Assembly (NCBI GenBank): GCA_028288905.1
Contig: JAQGHJ010000035.1
Location: 1 to 13,779, forward strand
Length of the DNA: 13,779 bases
Source: Phycisphaerales bacterium
Lineage (GTDB): Bacteria > Planctomycetota > Phycisphaerae > Tepidisphaerales > Tepidisphaeraceae
Direction of reading: 5' to 3'
The translations under genes were made by a program, and so were the position numbers. The first letter of the stretch is position 1; each line of letters begins with the position of its first letter. The notes below the pieces were generated by a model that was given only the letters and a program-made list of their open reading frames with translations, ran no database searches and was not told the DNA's origin. Below, piece by piece: positions 1 to 7,087 of this stretch.

Positions 1-141
1 GGCACCAACCGCGAGGCCGCCGCCGAGCTGCAGACCGTGCTGGAGCTCAACGACCGGCTCACGCAGGAGGAGCGCAAGCGGCTGCCGCCGGAGACGGTGT
101 TCGAGATCCGCAAACAGATCTCCCGACTGGGCGGCACGTGA
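1..141 (+). CDS. C-terminal end of an unrecognised protein (partial)
   Basis: The window opens inside a reading frame in frame 1 that gives 46 residues and ends in TGA at 139-141. The visible tail begins GTNREAAAELQTVLELNDRL and ends QISRLGGT. It is charged, looks alpha-helical and has no membrane segment. Codons are strongly GC-ending, as in the neighbouring genes, which supports real coding. I do not recognise the family and no catalytic motif is visible. It lies on the same strand as the acetyltransferase gene downstream but is separated from it by 350 bp holding a long inverted repeat, so a shared transcript is doubtful. Confidence 0.6.
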   Translation, partial: GTNREAAAELQTVLELNDRLTQEERKRLPPETVFEIRKQISRLGGT

Positions 142-209
142 GGTCGCGGGCACTATTTACCGTCCGTCCGCGATTCGACGGAGGTACGGCGCGTCTGTGG
201 GACTAGGCA

Positions 210-318
210 CTTTTAGCGGCAGCCCGCAGGGCTGGGCGTCGGGGTGGCGCAGGCGCGACAGCGGACCCGGGACTTCGGCATCATCCCGACGCCCAGCCCT
301 GCGGGCTGCCGCTAAAAG
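210..318. repeat. Perfect 34-bp inverted repeat with palindromic arms (BIME/REP-like)
   Basis: The arms at 210-243 and 285-318 are exact reverse complements over 34 bp, separated by 41 bp. Each arm also contains a small palindrome (AGCCC, GCA, GGGCT), so the element can fold as one long stem or as two hairpins. The ends read CTTTTAGCGG and CCGCTAAAAG; no T-run follows the right arm, so it is not a classic terminator. The architecture of two inverted palindromic units around a spacer resembles REP/BIME elements. It lies in the 350-bp gene-free stretch 142-491. In the rest of that stretch I see only the ribosome binding site for the next gene (GGGAG at 481-485). Confidence 0.8.
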
Positions 319-491
319 GCGCGTCGACGGCGACCTGCTCTGAACGGACCACCGACGGACCGGGCGCAGTTCGGGCAGCGGTTCCGGACATTTGTGCGTC
401 GTCGTGAACGGGACGGGGTCACGTCGAACCTTAACTCGTTCCGCGCCAGAATCGCGGCGAGCGAATTATTACGAGCGCGCGGGAGTGCCAA

Positions 492-1136
492 ATGGACACT
501 GTGATCATCGGGGCCGGCGGGCACGGGAAGGTCGTCGCAGACATCTTGTACGCCGCCGGCGGGACGATCGTGGTCGGGTTCCTCGACGCCGACCCGGCCC
601 TACACGGTTCGACCGTCGTCGGGCTGCCGGTGCTCGGGCCGGTCGCGCTGCTCGGGCAGTTGTGGCGGCAGAACGTCCGGCACGCGGTCGTGGCGATCGG
701 GGACAACCGCACCCGCCGGCGGTACGGGGACGTGCTGCGGGAGCACGGGTTCGAGCCGGCGTCGGCCGTCCACCCGTCCGCCGCCGTCAGCAGGTCGGCG
801 GTGTTGGGTCGGGGCGTGGTCGTCGCCGCGCTGGCGGCCGTGTGCGCCGACGCCCGGATCGGCGACTTCGCGATCGTGAACACCGGTGCGGTTGTCGACC
901 ACGAGTGCGTGGTCGGGGCGGGGGTTCACGTCGCGCCGGGGGCCCGGCTGGCCGGGCGGGTGCGGGCGGGGGACGACGCGTTCGTCGGGCTCGGGGCGAA
1001 CGTGATCCAGTGCCTGACGGTCGGGGCCGGTGCGACCGTCGGGGCCGGGGCCGTCGTCACCCGCGACGTGCCGCCAGGGGTTACGGTCGTCGGCGTGCCG
1101 GCCCGGCCGATGGGGGCACGGGTCGCCCGGCCCTAA
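492..1136 (+). CDS. NeuD/PglD-family sugar O/N-acetyltransferase
   Basis: This 214-residue protein has the full NeuD/PglD layout. An N-terminal nucleotide-sugar-binding Rossmann-like half carries GAGGHGKV at residues 7-14. From about residue 92 a left-handed beta-helix of hexapeptide repeats follows (for example [19 protein letters not shown] and [13 protein letters not shown]), ending in the usual VVGVPARP tail. His137 in the motif GAVVDHE matches the catalytic base of PglD. The family transfers acetyl from acetyl-CoA to an amino sugar (UDP-4-amino sugars in PglD) or to sialic acid in NeuD; the acceptor cannot be told from sequence. The start is supported by GGGAG at 481-485, six bases before the ATG. 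It probably decorates a precursor for the surface glycan whose other enzymes lie further right. Confidence 0.9.
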   Translation: MDTVIIGAGGHGKVVADILYAAGGTIVVGFLDADPALHGSTVVGLPVLGPVALLGQLWRQNVRHAVVAIGDNRTRRRYGDVLREHGFEPASAVHPSAAVSRSAVLGRGVVVAALAAVCADARIGDFAIVNTGAVVDHECVVGAGVHVAPGARLAGRVRAGDDAFVGLGANVIQCLTVGAGATVGAGAVVTRDVPPGVTVVGVPARPMGARVARP

Positions 1137-1226
1137 CGCGGCAAGCGATCGGTTCCCCGGTCCGGCCGCCACGCCGCGTCCGCCTCCGAATCGGTGAACG
1201 AAGGGTGGCGGCGGGCGAAAACGTTG

Positions 1227-1255
1227 TTGTTTGACCGTTGCCCCGTTGATAAGAT
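1227..1255 (+). promoter_or_regulatory. Candidate promoter of the 61-residue protein gene
   Basis: TTGTTT (1227-1232), a 17-bp spacer and TAAGAT (1250-1255) form a plausible sigma-70-type promoter. Its expected start site near 1262 is about 23 bases upstream of the GTG start at 1285, with GGAG between them. The -35 box is weak (three of six bases), so this is an inference. It implies that an upstream in-frame TTG at 1231 lies inside the promoter and is not the start. Confidence 0.4.
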
Positions 1256-1284
1256 TTCGCCGGACCAACATCACGGAGCCGGCA

Positions 1285-1470
1285 GTGAGCCAGGTGTACA
1301 ATCCGGAATCAGGCCTCATGGAACAGATCGAGCGCCTTGCGCGGAACGCCCGGGACCTCCGGGAACGGATCCTGCGGGCCCGCAACGACGACGACCGAAA
1401 GGTCATGAGCAAGCAGGCGTCGGACATGGAGGACCACGTCCGCGTGCTCCAGACCCGGCTGCCGGACTGA
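1285..1470 (+). CDS. Small helical protein of unknown function (61 aa)
   Basis: The protein is 61 residues, starting MSQVYNPESGLMEQIERLAR and ending VLQTRLPD. From residue 11 on it is a charged, probably continuous helix with spaced Leu/Ile/Val (LMEQIERLARNARDLRERI), suggesting a short coiled coil or helical hairpin. It has no signal peptide, membrane segment or cysteines. I chose the GTG at 1285 because GGAG at 1275-1278 sits six bases before it; the in-frame TTG at 1231 has no ribosome binding site and falls in the candidate promoter. A strong terminator follows 33 bp after the stop, so it looks like a monocistronic gene. I do not recognise a family. Confidence 0.65.
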   Translation: MSQVYNPESGLMEQIERLARNARDLRERILRARNDDDRKVMSKQASDMEDHVRVLQTRLPD

Positions 1471-1503
1471 CCGCGCAGACGTTCGCGACATTCGACGATC
1501 CCC

Positions 1504-1537
1504 AGCGACCCGCCTGTCCGGCGGGTCGCTCGTTTCT
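1504..1537 (+). terminator. Rho-independent terminator after the 61-residue protein gene
   Basis: A perfect 11-bp stem (AGCGACCCGCC at 1504-1514, GGCGGGTCGCT at 1520-1530) with a 5-base loop is followed by CGTTTCT. The stem is very GC-rich and the T-run short but present. It sits 33 bp downstream of the stop at 1470, as expected for that gene. Confidence 0.75.
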
Positions 1538-1555
1538 CCGTGTGTGGGTTCGACC

Positions 1556-1679
1556 GCCCGTCAGTGACGCGGGCTTCCGGCCCGTGCGTGCCCAGTCAAA
1601 GCTTCGAAGCCATCGGATCGCCAAACGTCCCACTTCGGCATCGCCGCGCACGAACTGGAAGCCCGTGTCACTGACGGGC
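1556..1679. repeat. Imperfect 35-bp inverted repeat with palindromic arms
   Basis: The arms 1556-1590 and 1645-1679 match as reverse complements at 30 of 35 positions, around a 54-bp spacer. The left arm contains an internal palindrome around CGGGCTTCCGGCCCG. The right arm contains, on the - strand, GTGACACGGG, the same 10-mer that starts the palindrome at the end of tyrA (7063-7072). The element fills most of the gap between the terminator at 1537 and the WecA-like gene, leaving little room for a conventional promoter for the latter. Confidence 0.75.
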
Positions 1680-1768
1680 CGTTCTGCCGAGCCGACGGAC
1701 GGTTACCGATGGCGGCGTCCTTCCCTACCCCGCCCCGTCCGACCCTTCCGCCGTCCGACCCTCCCGCC

Positions 1769-2962
1769 ATGGAACTCGCCGCCCTCACGCTCGGAATCAT
1801 CAGTTTCGCCATCGCGGCCGTCGCGACGGCCGCCGTGAAGCGGGTCGCGCCGCGGCTGAACTTCGTCGACAAGCCCGGACACCGGAAGGTGCACAAGGCC
1901 CCGACTCCGCTCGGCGGCGGTGTGGGGATCTTCCTGGCGTTCGTGCTGCCGATGCTCGGCGTACTGCTGGCCGTCCGCGTGCTCGACCCGGCCGCCCCCC
2001 GGTTGGGGGTACCGGCCGAGACCTGGGCCGCCTACCTGTCCGGTGCCCGACAGCAGACGCCGGCCGCCTTGGCGCTGCTGGGGGCGGCGGCCGTGCTGCA
2101 CGTCATGGGGTTGGTCGACGACAAGCGGGCGTTGGGGCCGTACGTCAAGCTGCTCGTGCAACTCGGGGTGGCGATCGCAGTCGTGTTGCCGTTCAAGCCG
2201 CTCTGGTCGCTCACGGCGCTGGACGACGAGGTCGGCGCGCACGGCGCACTGGCGGTGACGGTGAGCGTGCTGTGGATCACGGCGATCACGAACGCGTTCA
2301 ACTTCCTGGACAACATGGACGGGCTGTCGGCCGGCATCGCGGCCGTCTGCGCCACGTCGTTCCTCATCACCGCCCTGTCGATTCGCCAATGGTTCGTCGC
2401 GGCGGCGCTGGCGCTGCTGATCGGGGCGTTGGTCGGGTTCCTGTGCTTCAACTTCCCGCCGGCCAGCATCTTCATGGGCGACGCGGGCAGCCTCGTGGTC
2501 GGGTTCCTGCTCGGCGTGCTGACGATCCGAACGACCTACCTGCCGCCGGGGACGGCGTTCGGGGCCGGGTGGTACGCGGTGTTCGCCCCGGTGATCGTGC
2601 TGGCCGTCCCGCTCTACGACCTGGTGGTGGTCAGCGGCATCCGGCTGCGGGCGGGCAAGAGCCCGTTCGTCGGCGACACCAACCACCTGAGCCACCGGTT
2701 AGTGCGGCGTGGGATGAGCAAGCGGACGGCCGTCCTGTGCATCTGGCTGCTGACGGCCGCGACGAGCGTGGCGGCCGTCGTGCTGCCCCACGCCGGGACG
2801 CCGCTGGCGGCGTTCCTGTTGTTCGCCCAGACGTTCCTGATCCTCGGGGTCGTGATGCTGCTGGAGCAGCACCCGCTGCCGGTGGGGGCGGAAGGGGCGG
2901 GTGCCGCAGCCGTCCAACCTGCCGGGTGGCGGCCGAGCCCTGAAGGGGCGACAGCACCATAG
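1769..2962 (+). CDS. WecA/TagO/MraY-type polyprenyl-phosphate N-acetylhexosamine-1-phosphate transferase
   Basis: This is a 397-residue polytopic membrane protein, hydrophobic nearly throughout. It shows the family's cytoplasmic signatures: VDKPGHRKVH and PLGGG near the start (about residues 33-51), the Asp pair GLVDDKR (about 117-118), NAFNFLDNMDGL (about 175-185), FMGDAGS (about 235-241) and the C-terminal loop DTNHLSHR (about 303-310). The family moves a HexNAc-1-phosphate from its UDP sugar to undecaprenyl phosphate, the first step of many surface glycans. The HLSHR loop and lack of MraY-specific features favour WecA/TagO over MraY. An in-frame ATG at 1709 would add 20 Pro/Ser-rich residues; I prefer 1769 because the first membrane helix then begins at once, as in WecA. 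Neither start has a ribosome binding site. Confidence 0.9.
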   Translation: MELAALTLGIISFAIAAVATAAVKRVAPRLNFVDKPGHRKVHKAPTPLGGGVGIFLAFVLPMLGVLLAVRVLDPAAPRLGVPAETWAAYLSGARQQTPAALALLGAAAVLHVMGLVDDKRALGPYVKLLVQLGVAIAVVLPFKPLWSLTALDDEVGAHGALAVTVSVLWITAITNAFNFLDNMDGLSAGIAAVCATSFLITALSIRQWFVAAALALLIGALVGFLCFNFPPASIFMGDAGSLVVGFLLGVLTIRTTYLPPGTAFGAGWYAVFAPVIVLAVPLYDLVVVSGIRLRAGKSPFVGDTNHLSHRLVRRGMSKRTAVLCIWLLTAATSVAAVVLPHAGTPLAAFLLFAQTFLILGVVMLLEQHPLPVGAEGAGAAAVQPAGWRPSPEGATAP

Positions 2963-3277
2963 GCCGCTCCTCAGGAAGCGTGTGCGGGATGCCGGCGGTG
3001 GGTGAAGAATCCCGCCGCGGCCGCGTCAGGCGAGGTCGCCCTTCACAACCCGGACAGGCTCACGTCCGCAACGGTGCGGGCGCCGGTCGTGCCGGAACCC
3101 GGCCAATGGCCGGACCGCGCCCCAACAGCTCGCCAATGCTTTCGGTCGGCTCGCGCTCGTCGTACCGGGCGAGAAGTGACGACTGAATCCGCACCAGCAT
3201 CGGATGCATCCACGCGCCGCAGTCGGCGCGAACCTCACCGCATCGCGCGGCGGGACACCCGGTCAAGTGGGAATCGA
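2963..3277. other. 315-bp gap without a convincing gene
   Basis: This stretch lies between the convergent ends of the WecA-like and Ada genes. I see no clear terminator, repeat pair or RNA gene. The only coding hint is a 49-codon - strand frame (3060-3209), which has no ribosome binding site and no better third-position GC than background, so it is not called. Confidence 0.5.
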
Positions 3278-4354
3278 TCAGGCCTCCGCCCCCGCGGCCA
3301 CCCTCCGTTCGTGGTCCAGCAGCCACCGCTTGCGGGCGAGCCCGCCGCCGTAGCCGGCGAGCGTCCCGTCGCCGGCTACAACGCGGTGGCAGGGGATGAG
3401 GATCGACACGAAGTTCGACCCGTTCGCCCGCCCGACGGCGCGGACGGCCTTGGGGCTGCCGACGTCGGCGGCCTGGCGGCCGTAGCTGCGGGTCTGGCCA
3501 TACGGGATGCCCCGCAGGTAGTCCCACGCCCGCCGCTGAAAGTCGGTCCCGCCGACGGCGAGCGGGACGTCGAACGCCCGGCGGCGGCCGGCGAAGTACT
3601 CCGCCAGCTCGGCCGCGACCCGCGACAGCAGCGGGTGGTCCCCGCGGACGATCATCGCGGGTCGGCCCGACGGCGCGAGCCGGACGCGGGCCCTGTCGAC
3701 CGCCGCCGCCAGGCCGGCGCGGTCCTCGAAGTCGCACACGGCGACGCCCGCCTCGCCCACAATGGCCAGCATCGGCCCGACCGGGGTAAGGATGCGGGCG
3801 GACGCGAGCACGGTCGCCGACCGCAGGTCCGCGGCCGACACTGCCCCGACCGCGCGGCGGGCGGCCGCGCGGAACCCGCTGGCCGATTCGAACCCGGCCG
3901 CCATCTGCGCCGCCACGGCACCGCCGCCGGCGCGGGCTTCGCCAACCGCGTCGGCCAGCCGCCGGGCCCGCTGGTAGGCGGCGAACGTCATCCCGAAGTG
4001 TCGGCGGAACTGCCGCCGAGCGGTGGACGGGTCGACCCCGGCGGTAGCGAGGTCGTCGGACGTGACGCGGTCGGGGGCGCAGGACTGGATGAGGCGGACG
4101 AGCAACTCGACGGCCGGTGACGGGGCGGCCGCCGCGGCGACGTCGGCGGGCCGGCACAGCTTGCACGGGCGGTAACCCTGGCGGGCGGCCGCCGCCGGCG
4201 TCGGGAAGAACTCGACGTTCTCGGGCCGGGGCGGGCGGGCGCGGCACACGGGCCGGCAAAACACGCCGGTCGTCCGCACGGCCACGACGAACAGCCCGTC
4301 GAACGACGGGTCCTTCTCGGCGAACGCGCGGCGCATGACGGGGACGGAAGGCAT
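3278..4354 (-). CDS. ada: Ada: alkylation-response regulator and O6-methylguanine-DNA methyltransferase
   Basis: All three Ada parts are present in order. The N-terminal zinc domain has GVFCRPVCRARPPRPENVEFF and PCKLC; its four cysteines have exactly the 4/27/3 spacing of E. coli Cys38/42/69/72, and the first would be the methylphosphotriester acceptor. An AraC-type helix-turn-helix region follows (AGFESASGFRAAARRAVGA). The C-terminal methyltransferase domain has the active-site motif IPCHRV and an intact tail (DGTLAGYGGG). The protein would repair alkylated DNA suicidally and, when methylated, activate alkylation-response genes. I start it at the ATG at 4352-4354 (358 aa), which aligns best with E. 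coli Ada. An in-frame ATG at 4442-4444 would add 30 Pro-rich residues. Neither start has an SD. The gene stands alone, with no alkB or alkA beside it. Confidence 0.9.
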   Translation of the reverse strand: MPSVPVMRRAFAEKDPSFDGLFVVAVRTTGVFCRPVCRARPPRPENVEFFPTPAAAARQGYRPCKLCRPADVAAAAAPSPAVELLVRLIQSCAPDRVTSDDLATAGVDPSTARRQFRRHFGMTFAAYQRARRLADAVGEARAGGGAVAAQMAAGFESASGFRAAARRAVGAVSAADLRSATVLASARILTPVGPMLAIVGEAGVAVCDFEDRAGLAAAVDRARVRLAPSGRPAMIVRGDHPLLSRVAAELAEYFAGRRRAFDVPLAVGGTDFQRRAWDYLRGIPYGQTRSYGRQAADVGSPKAVRAVGRANGSNFVSILIPCHRVVAGDGTLAGYGGGLARKRWLLDHERRVAAGAEA

Positions 4355-4631
4355 GACCGCTGGCTGGTCGGGGGGAACCGTGGCGGCCGACGTCGGCGGC
4401 GGGGGGCGGGGGCCCTCTTTCCGGGTGGGAATGCTCGTAATCATGCCCGGGACGCTACCGGGTCGGGGCGGGAGCGGCGGACGTTTTTCGGGCGGGCTTT
4501 TCGGATGGCGGGGGAGGCGGGCTGGATGGTCGGGCTCGGGCCCGGACGCCGCCGCTCATCTCGGTGAGGTGGTCCCCGCTTGTCATCCTTCGCTGCGCTC
4601 TGGGGGTATGTGCGAGTCGGTCCGGCTCGGC

Positions 4632-4701
4632 TTGTGGTGCAGGCTTTCCAGCCTGCACGCCGGAGCCCTCACTCGTGCAGGCTGGAAAGCCAGCACCACA
4701 A
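4632..4701. repeat. 28-bp inverted repeat with palindromic arms at the 3' end of accA
   Basis: The arms 4632-4659 and 4674-4701 are reverse complements at 27 of 28 positions around a 14-bp spacer. Each arm can also fold by itself (left arm TGCAGGCT, TTCC, AGCCTGCA). It ends 18 bp beyond the accA stop codon on the - strand and could act as a transcription end or RNA-stabilising stem for accA; no T-run is present. It is the main content of the gap 4445-4719 between ada and accA. Confidence 0.8.
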
Positions 4702-4719
4702 CGGCGGCCCCGGCCGGCG

Positions 4720-5805
4720 TCACCCCGCGGCCTTGGCGACCAGCCCGCCGGCCTCGGTGAACTGGCCGAGGTTGCGGAACTTCTCGTACCGCCGCTCCAG
4801 CAGCACGTCGGTCTTGAGCTTCCGCAGCTCCCGCAGGGTCTTGGCCAGGTACTGTTCGAGGTTGCGGGCGGCCGAGTGCGGGTCGCGGTGGGCCCCGCCG
4901 AGCGGCTCAGGAACGACCGTGTCGATCACGCCGAGCTGCTTGAGGTCCCGGCTGGTGAGCTTGAGCGCCGCGGCGGCGTCGGCCGCGTTCTCGTTCCCCT
5001 TCCACAGGATGCCGCTGCACCCCTCGGGGCTGATGACCGAGTACCAGGCGTGCTCCATCATCGCCACCCGATCGGCCACCCCGATCCCGAGCGCCCCGCC
5101 GCTGCCGCCCTCGCCCGTCACCACGGCGACGATCGGGGTCCGCAGTCGGCTCATCTCCATCAGGTTCCGGGCGATGCTCTCGGCCTGCCCGCGCTCCTCG
5201 GCACCGATGCCCGGGTACGCGCCCGCCGTGTCGATCAGGCAGACGACCGGCAGCCCGAACTTCTCGGCCAGCTTCATGCACCGCAGCGCCTTGCGGTACC
5301 CCTCCGGGTGGGCGAGGCCGAACGAGCAGCGGACCTTTTCCTTCGTGTCCCGGCCCTTGTGGTGGCCGATCAGCATGACCTTGTGCCCGGCCATCCGGGC
5401 GAGCCCGCACATGATGGCCGGGTCGTCCCCGTACCGGCGGTCGCCGTGCAGCTCGCGGAACTCGCGGCAGACGGCGGCGACGTAGTCCTTGAACAGCGGC
5501 CGCTGCGGGTGGCGGGCGACCTGCACGGTCTCCCAGGCGGACAGGTTCTCGTACGTCGTGCGGAGCAGGGCGGTGTACGTGGTCCGCAGCTGCCGCAGCT
5601 CCTTGGAGTAGTCGGTCTGCTTGGCGGCCTGAAGGGCCTCGAGCTCGAGGATCTGCTGTTCGAGCTTGGCCAGCGGGGTCTCGAACCCGAGCACGTGCCG
5701 GAGGGCCGGGGCGGGCTTGGGGGCCGCCGAGCCGTTACCGTGGTGCGATGCCGAGCCGCCGGTGCGGCCGTCTACCGAGTCCACGGGCGTCAACGTTTGC
5801 GTCAT
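4720..5805 (-). CDS. accA: Acetyl-CoA carboxylase carboxyltransferase subunit alpha
   Basis: This 361-residue protein is a clear AccA. It begins its conserved part with FETPLAKLEQQILELE (from about residue 41), then HGDRRYGDDPAI, the glycine-rich IDTAGAYPGIGAEERGQAE (191-209), TGEGGSGGALGIG (230-242) and SVISPEGCSGILWK (257-269). With AccD it forms the carboxyltransferase that moves CO2 from biotin carrier protein to acetyl-CoA, making malonyl-CoA for fatty-acid synthesis. It is longer than the usual 315-320 residues because of about 38 N-terminal Gly/Ser/Ala/Pro-rich residues. A GTG at codon 38 is an alternative start, but neither has a convincing SD. No accD, accB or accC lies in the window. 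Confidence 0.97.
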   Translation of the reverse strand: MTQTLTPVDSVDGRTGGSASHHGNGSAAPKPAPALRHVLGFETPLAKLEQQILELEALQAAKQTDYSKELRQLRTTYTALLRTTYENLSAWETVQVARHPQRPLFKDYVAAVCREFRELHGDRRYGDDPAIMCGLARMAGHKVMLIGHHKGRDTKEKVRCSFGLAHPEGYRKALRCMKLAEKFGLPVVCLIDTAGAYPGIGAEERGQAESIARNLMEMSRLRTPIVAVVTGEGGSGGALGIGVADRVAMMEHAWYSVISPEGCSGILWKGNENAADAAAALKLTSRDLKQLGVIDTVVPEPLGGAHRDPHSAARNLEQYLAKTLRELRKLKTDVLLERRYEKFRNLGQFTEAGGLVAKAAG

Positions 5806-6144
5806 GATCTGTTGTCCGGCCCGGCCCCGGGGGCCACGACCGCCTTACGAACCCGTGACCCGAGCCCGCGACTCCGTTCGCACGCGGATTCCGCCGCGGC
5901 CGCCGGCCGCCCGGTGTCCGCCCGTGGCTCGTCACCTCAAGGTCCGAGGGCCGCTACGGAAGTGCGGCGGCGGACCTAGTCCAAAATTCGCGTCCCGCGA
6001 CCGTGTGCGGGGCCGCCGGCGCAGGGTGGCCGGGCGGCAATACGGTAGCCTAAGGCGACGTGAAGATCGCATCAAGGGTGGGCTTCCTTACCCACCGGCC
6101 TCGACCGTCTCCCGCCCAAGGCGAAGGCGGGCGGGCACTCGCGC
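5806..6144. other. Gap between divergent accA and tyrA with small palindromes
   Basis: No gene is seen in this roughly 340-bp stretch. Near its right end are two short inverted repeats: GGTGGG (6077-6082) with CCCACC (6091-6096), and CCCGCC (6111-6116) with GGCGGG (6126-6131). They recall the stem-TTCC-stem palindromes elsewhere in the window but are shorter. The accA promoter should lie here, but I could not pick out a convincing pair of boxes. Confidence 0.4.
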
Positions 6145-6174
6145 CTCACACCTGCTCGCCCCGGCGTTTATTAT
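6145..6174 (+). promoter_or_regulatory. Candidate tyrA promoter giving a leaderless mRNA
   Basis: CTCACA (6145-6150), an 18-bp spacer and TATTAT (6169-6174; five of six consensus bases) precede tyrA. Only seven bases separate the -10 box from the ATG at 6182, so the expected transcription start falls at or next to the A of the ATG. No ribosome binding site is present, which fits leaderless initiation. Confidence 0.5.
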
Positions 6175-6181
6175 CGGCCCC

Positions 6182-7066
6182 ATGCAACCGAAACGCTTAA
6201 GCGTCCTCGGCGTCGGCCTGTTGGGCGGCTCGCTCGGGCTGGCCGCAAAGGCCCGCGTAAGTGGCTGCCGGGTCGTCGGATACGCGCACCGGCCGGAGAC
6301 GCTGGACCAGGCACTTTCACTCGGGGCGATCGATGAGGGGTACGACGACCCGGTCCGGGCGGTTCGGGACGCGGACCTCGTCGTCCTCTGCACGCCGGTC
6401 GGGATGCTCGGCGACCTGCTGGCCCGGGTCGCCCCGGCCTTGGCTCCGGACGCGGTCGCGACGGACGTCGGCAGCACGAAGGCGTCGGTCGTCCGGGTGG
6501 CGGAGGAGCGGTGCCCGACCGTCCGGTTCGTCGGCAGCCACCCGATGGCTGGCAGCGAGAAGCGGGGGGTGGCGTTCGCCCGGGCTGACCTGTTCGACGG
6601 GGCCGTCTGCGTCACCACCCCGACCGCCCGCACCGAACCGGTCGTCCTGGCCGGGGTCGAGGCGTTCTGGCGGCACCTCGGGATGCGGGTCGAGCGGCTG
6701 TCGCCGGACGAGCACGACCGGCTGATCTGCGACGTCAGCCACCTGCCGCACGCGGTCGCCGCCGCCCTGGTGACGGCCCAGCAACCGGGGGCCGAGCGGC
6801 TGGCCGGCCGGGGCTTCCTCGACGCCACCCGGATCGCCGGCGGCGACGGCGGGCTGTGGCGGGACATCCTGCTGGACAACCGGTCGAACCTGACCGCGTC
6901 GATCGGCCGGCTCCGGAAGTCCCTGGACGAGCTGGAATCGTTGCTCGACCAGGACCGGGCCGAGGAATTGCGCGAGTGGCTCGACCGGGCCGCCGACCGC
7001 CGGCGGGCGGCCCAGCCGGGGCGGAATGAGGGCGGCGGGGAGAACGGTCGAAACGACCCTTCGTGA
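6182..7066 (+). CDS. tyrA: Prephenate (or arogenate) dehydrogenase
   Basis: This 294-residue protein is a TyrA. It has an N-terminal NAD(P)-binding Rossmann domain with LGVGLLGGSLG (residues 9-19), then VGSHPMAGSEKRG (117-129) and DVSHLPHAVAAAL (184-196), whose histidines match the substrate-binding and catalytic sites of the family. GGDGGLWRDILLDN follows in the helical C-terminal domain. It oxidatively decarboxylates prephenate to 4-hydroxyphenylpyruvate (or arogenate to tyrosine). No ACT or chorismate mutase domain is attached, so feedback control through a fused regulatory domain is not expected. The last 20 or so residues are Gly/Asn/Arg-rich and end at a palindromic element that provides the TGA. 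The start is the ATG at 6182, seven bases after a good -10 box. Confidence 0.95.
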   Translation: MQPKRLSVLGVGLLGGSLGLAAKARVSGCRVVGYAHRPETLDQALSLGAIDEGYDDPVRAVRDADLVVLCTPVGMLGDLLARVAPALAPDAVATDVGSTKASVVRVAEERCPTVRFVGSHPMAGSEKRGVAFARADLFDGAVCVTTPTARTEPVVLAGVEAFWRHLGMRVERLSPDEHDRLICDVSHLPHAVAAALVTAQQPGAERLAGRGFLDATRIAGGDGGLWRDILLDNRSNLTASIGRLRKSLDELESLLDQDRAEELREWLDRAADRRRAAQPGRNEGGGENGRNDPS

Positions 7067-7087
7067 CACGGGTTTGCAACCCGTGTC
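7065..7087. repeat. Perfect 10-bp palindrome overlapping the tyrA stop codon
   Basis: GACACGGGTT (7065-7074), loop TGC and AACCCGTGTC (7078-7087) form a perfect hairpin. The tyrA TGA (7064-7066) overlaps its first two bases. The 10-mer GTGACACGGG (7063-7072) also occurs on the - strand at 1662-1671 in the larger inverted repeat, so the two are probably related repeats. It might end or stabilise the tyrA transcript; there is no T-run. Confidence 0.7.

Noticed and set aside
1165..1212. GCCGCCAC/GTGGCGGC inverted repeat after the NeuD-like gene as a terminator
   Set aside because: The 32-base loop is long, no T-run follows at once, and an 8-bp GC pairing is easily met by chance in this composition.
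392..1234. 280-codon + strand frame overlapping the NeuD-like gene
   Set aside because: Almost entirely Arg/Gly/Ala; the overlapping frame carries the hexapeptide repeats and catalytic His.
3060..3209. 49-codon - strand frame (MHPMLVRIQSSLLARYDERE...) in the WecA-Ada gap
   Set aside because: The translation looks somewhat protein-like, but there is no ribosome binding site, GC at third positions is not raised above background, and no family is recognised. Homologues in relatives could revive it.
3002..4120. 372-codon + strand open frame opposite ada
   Set aside because: Antisense shadow of a clearly recognisable Ada; its translation is Arg/Gly/Pro-rich without any motif, a typical product of high third-position GC.
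4564..5979. 471-codon + strand open frame opposite accA
   Set aside because: It covers the complete AccA gene in antisense and shows no family features; AccA motifs are unambiguous on the other strand.
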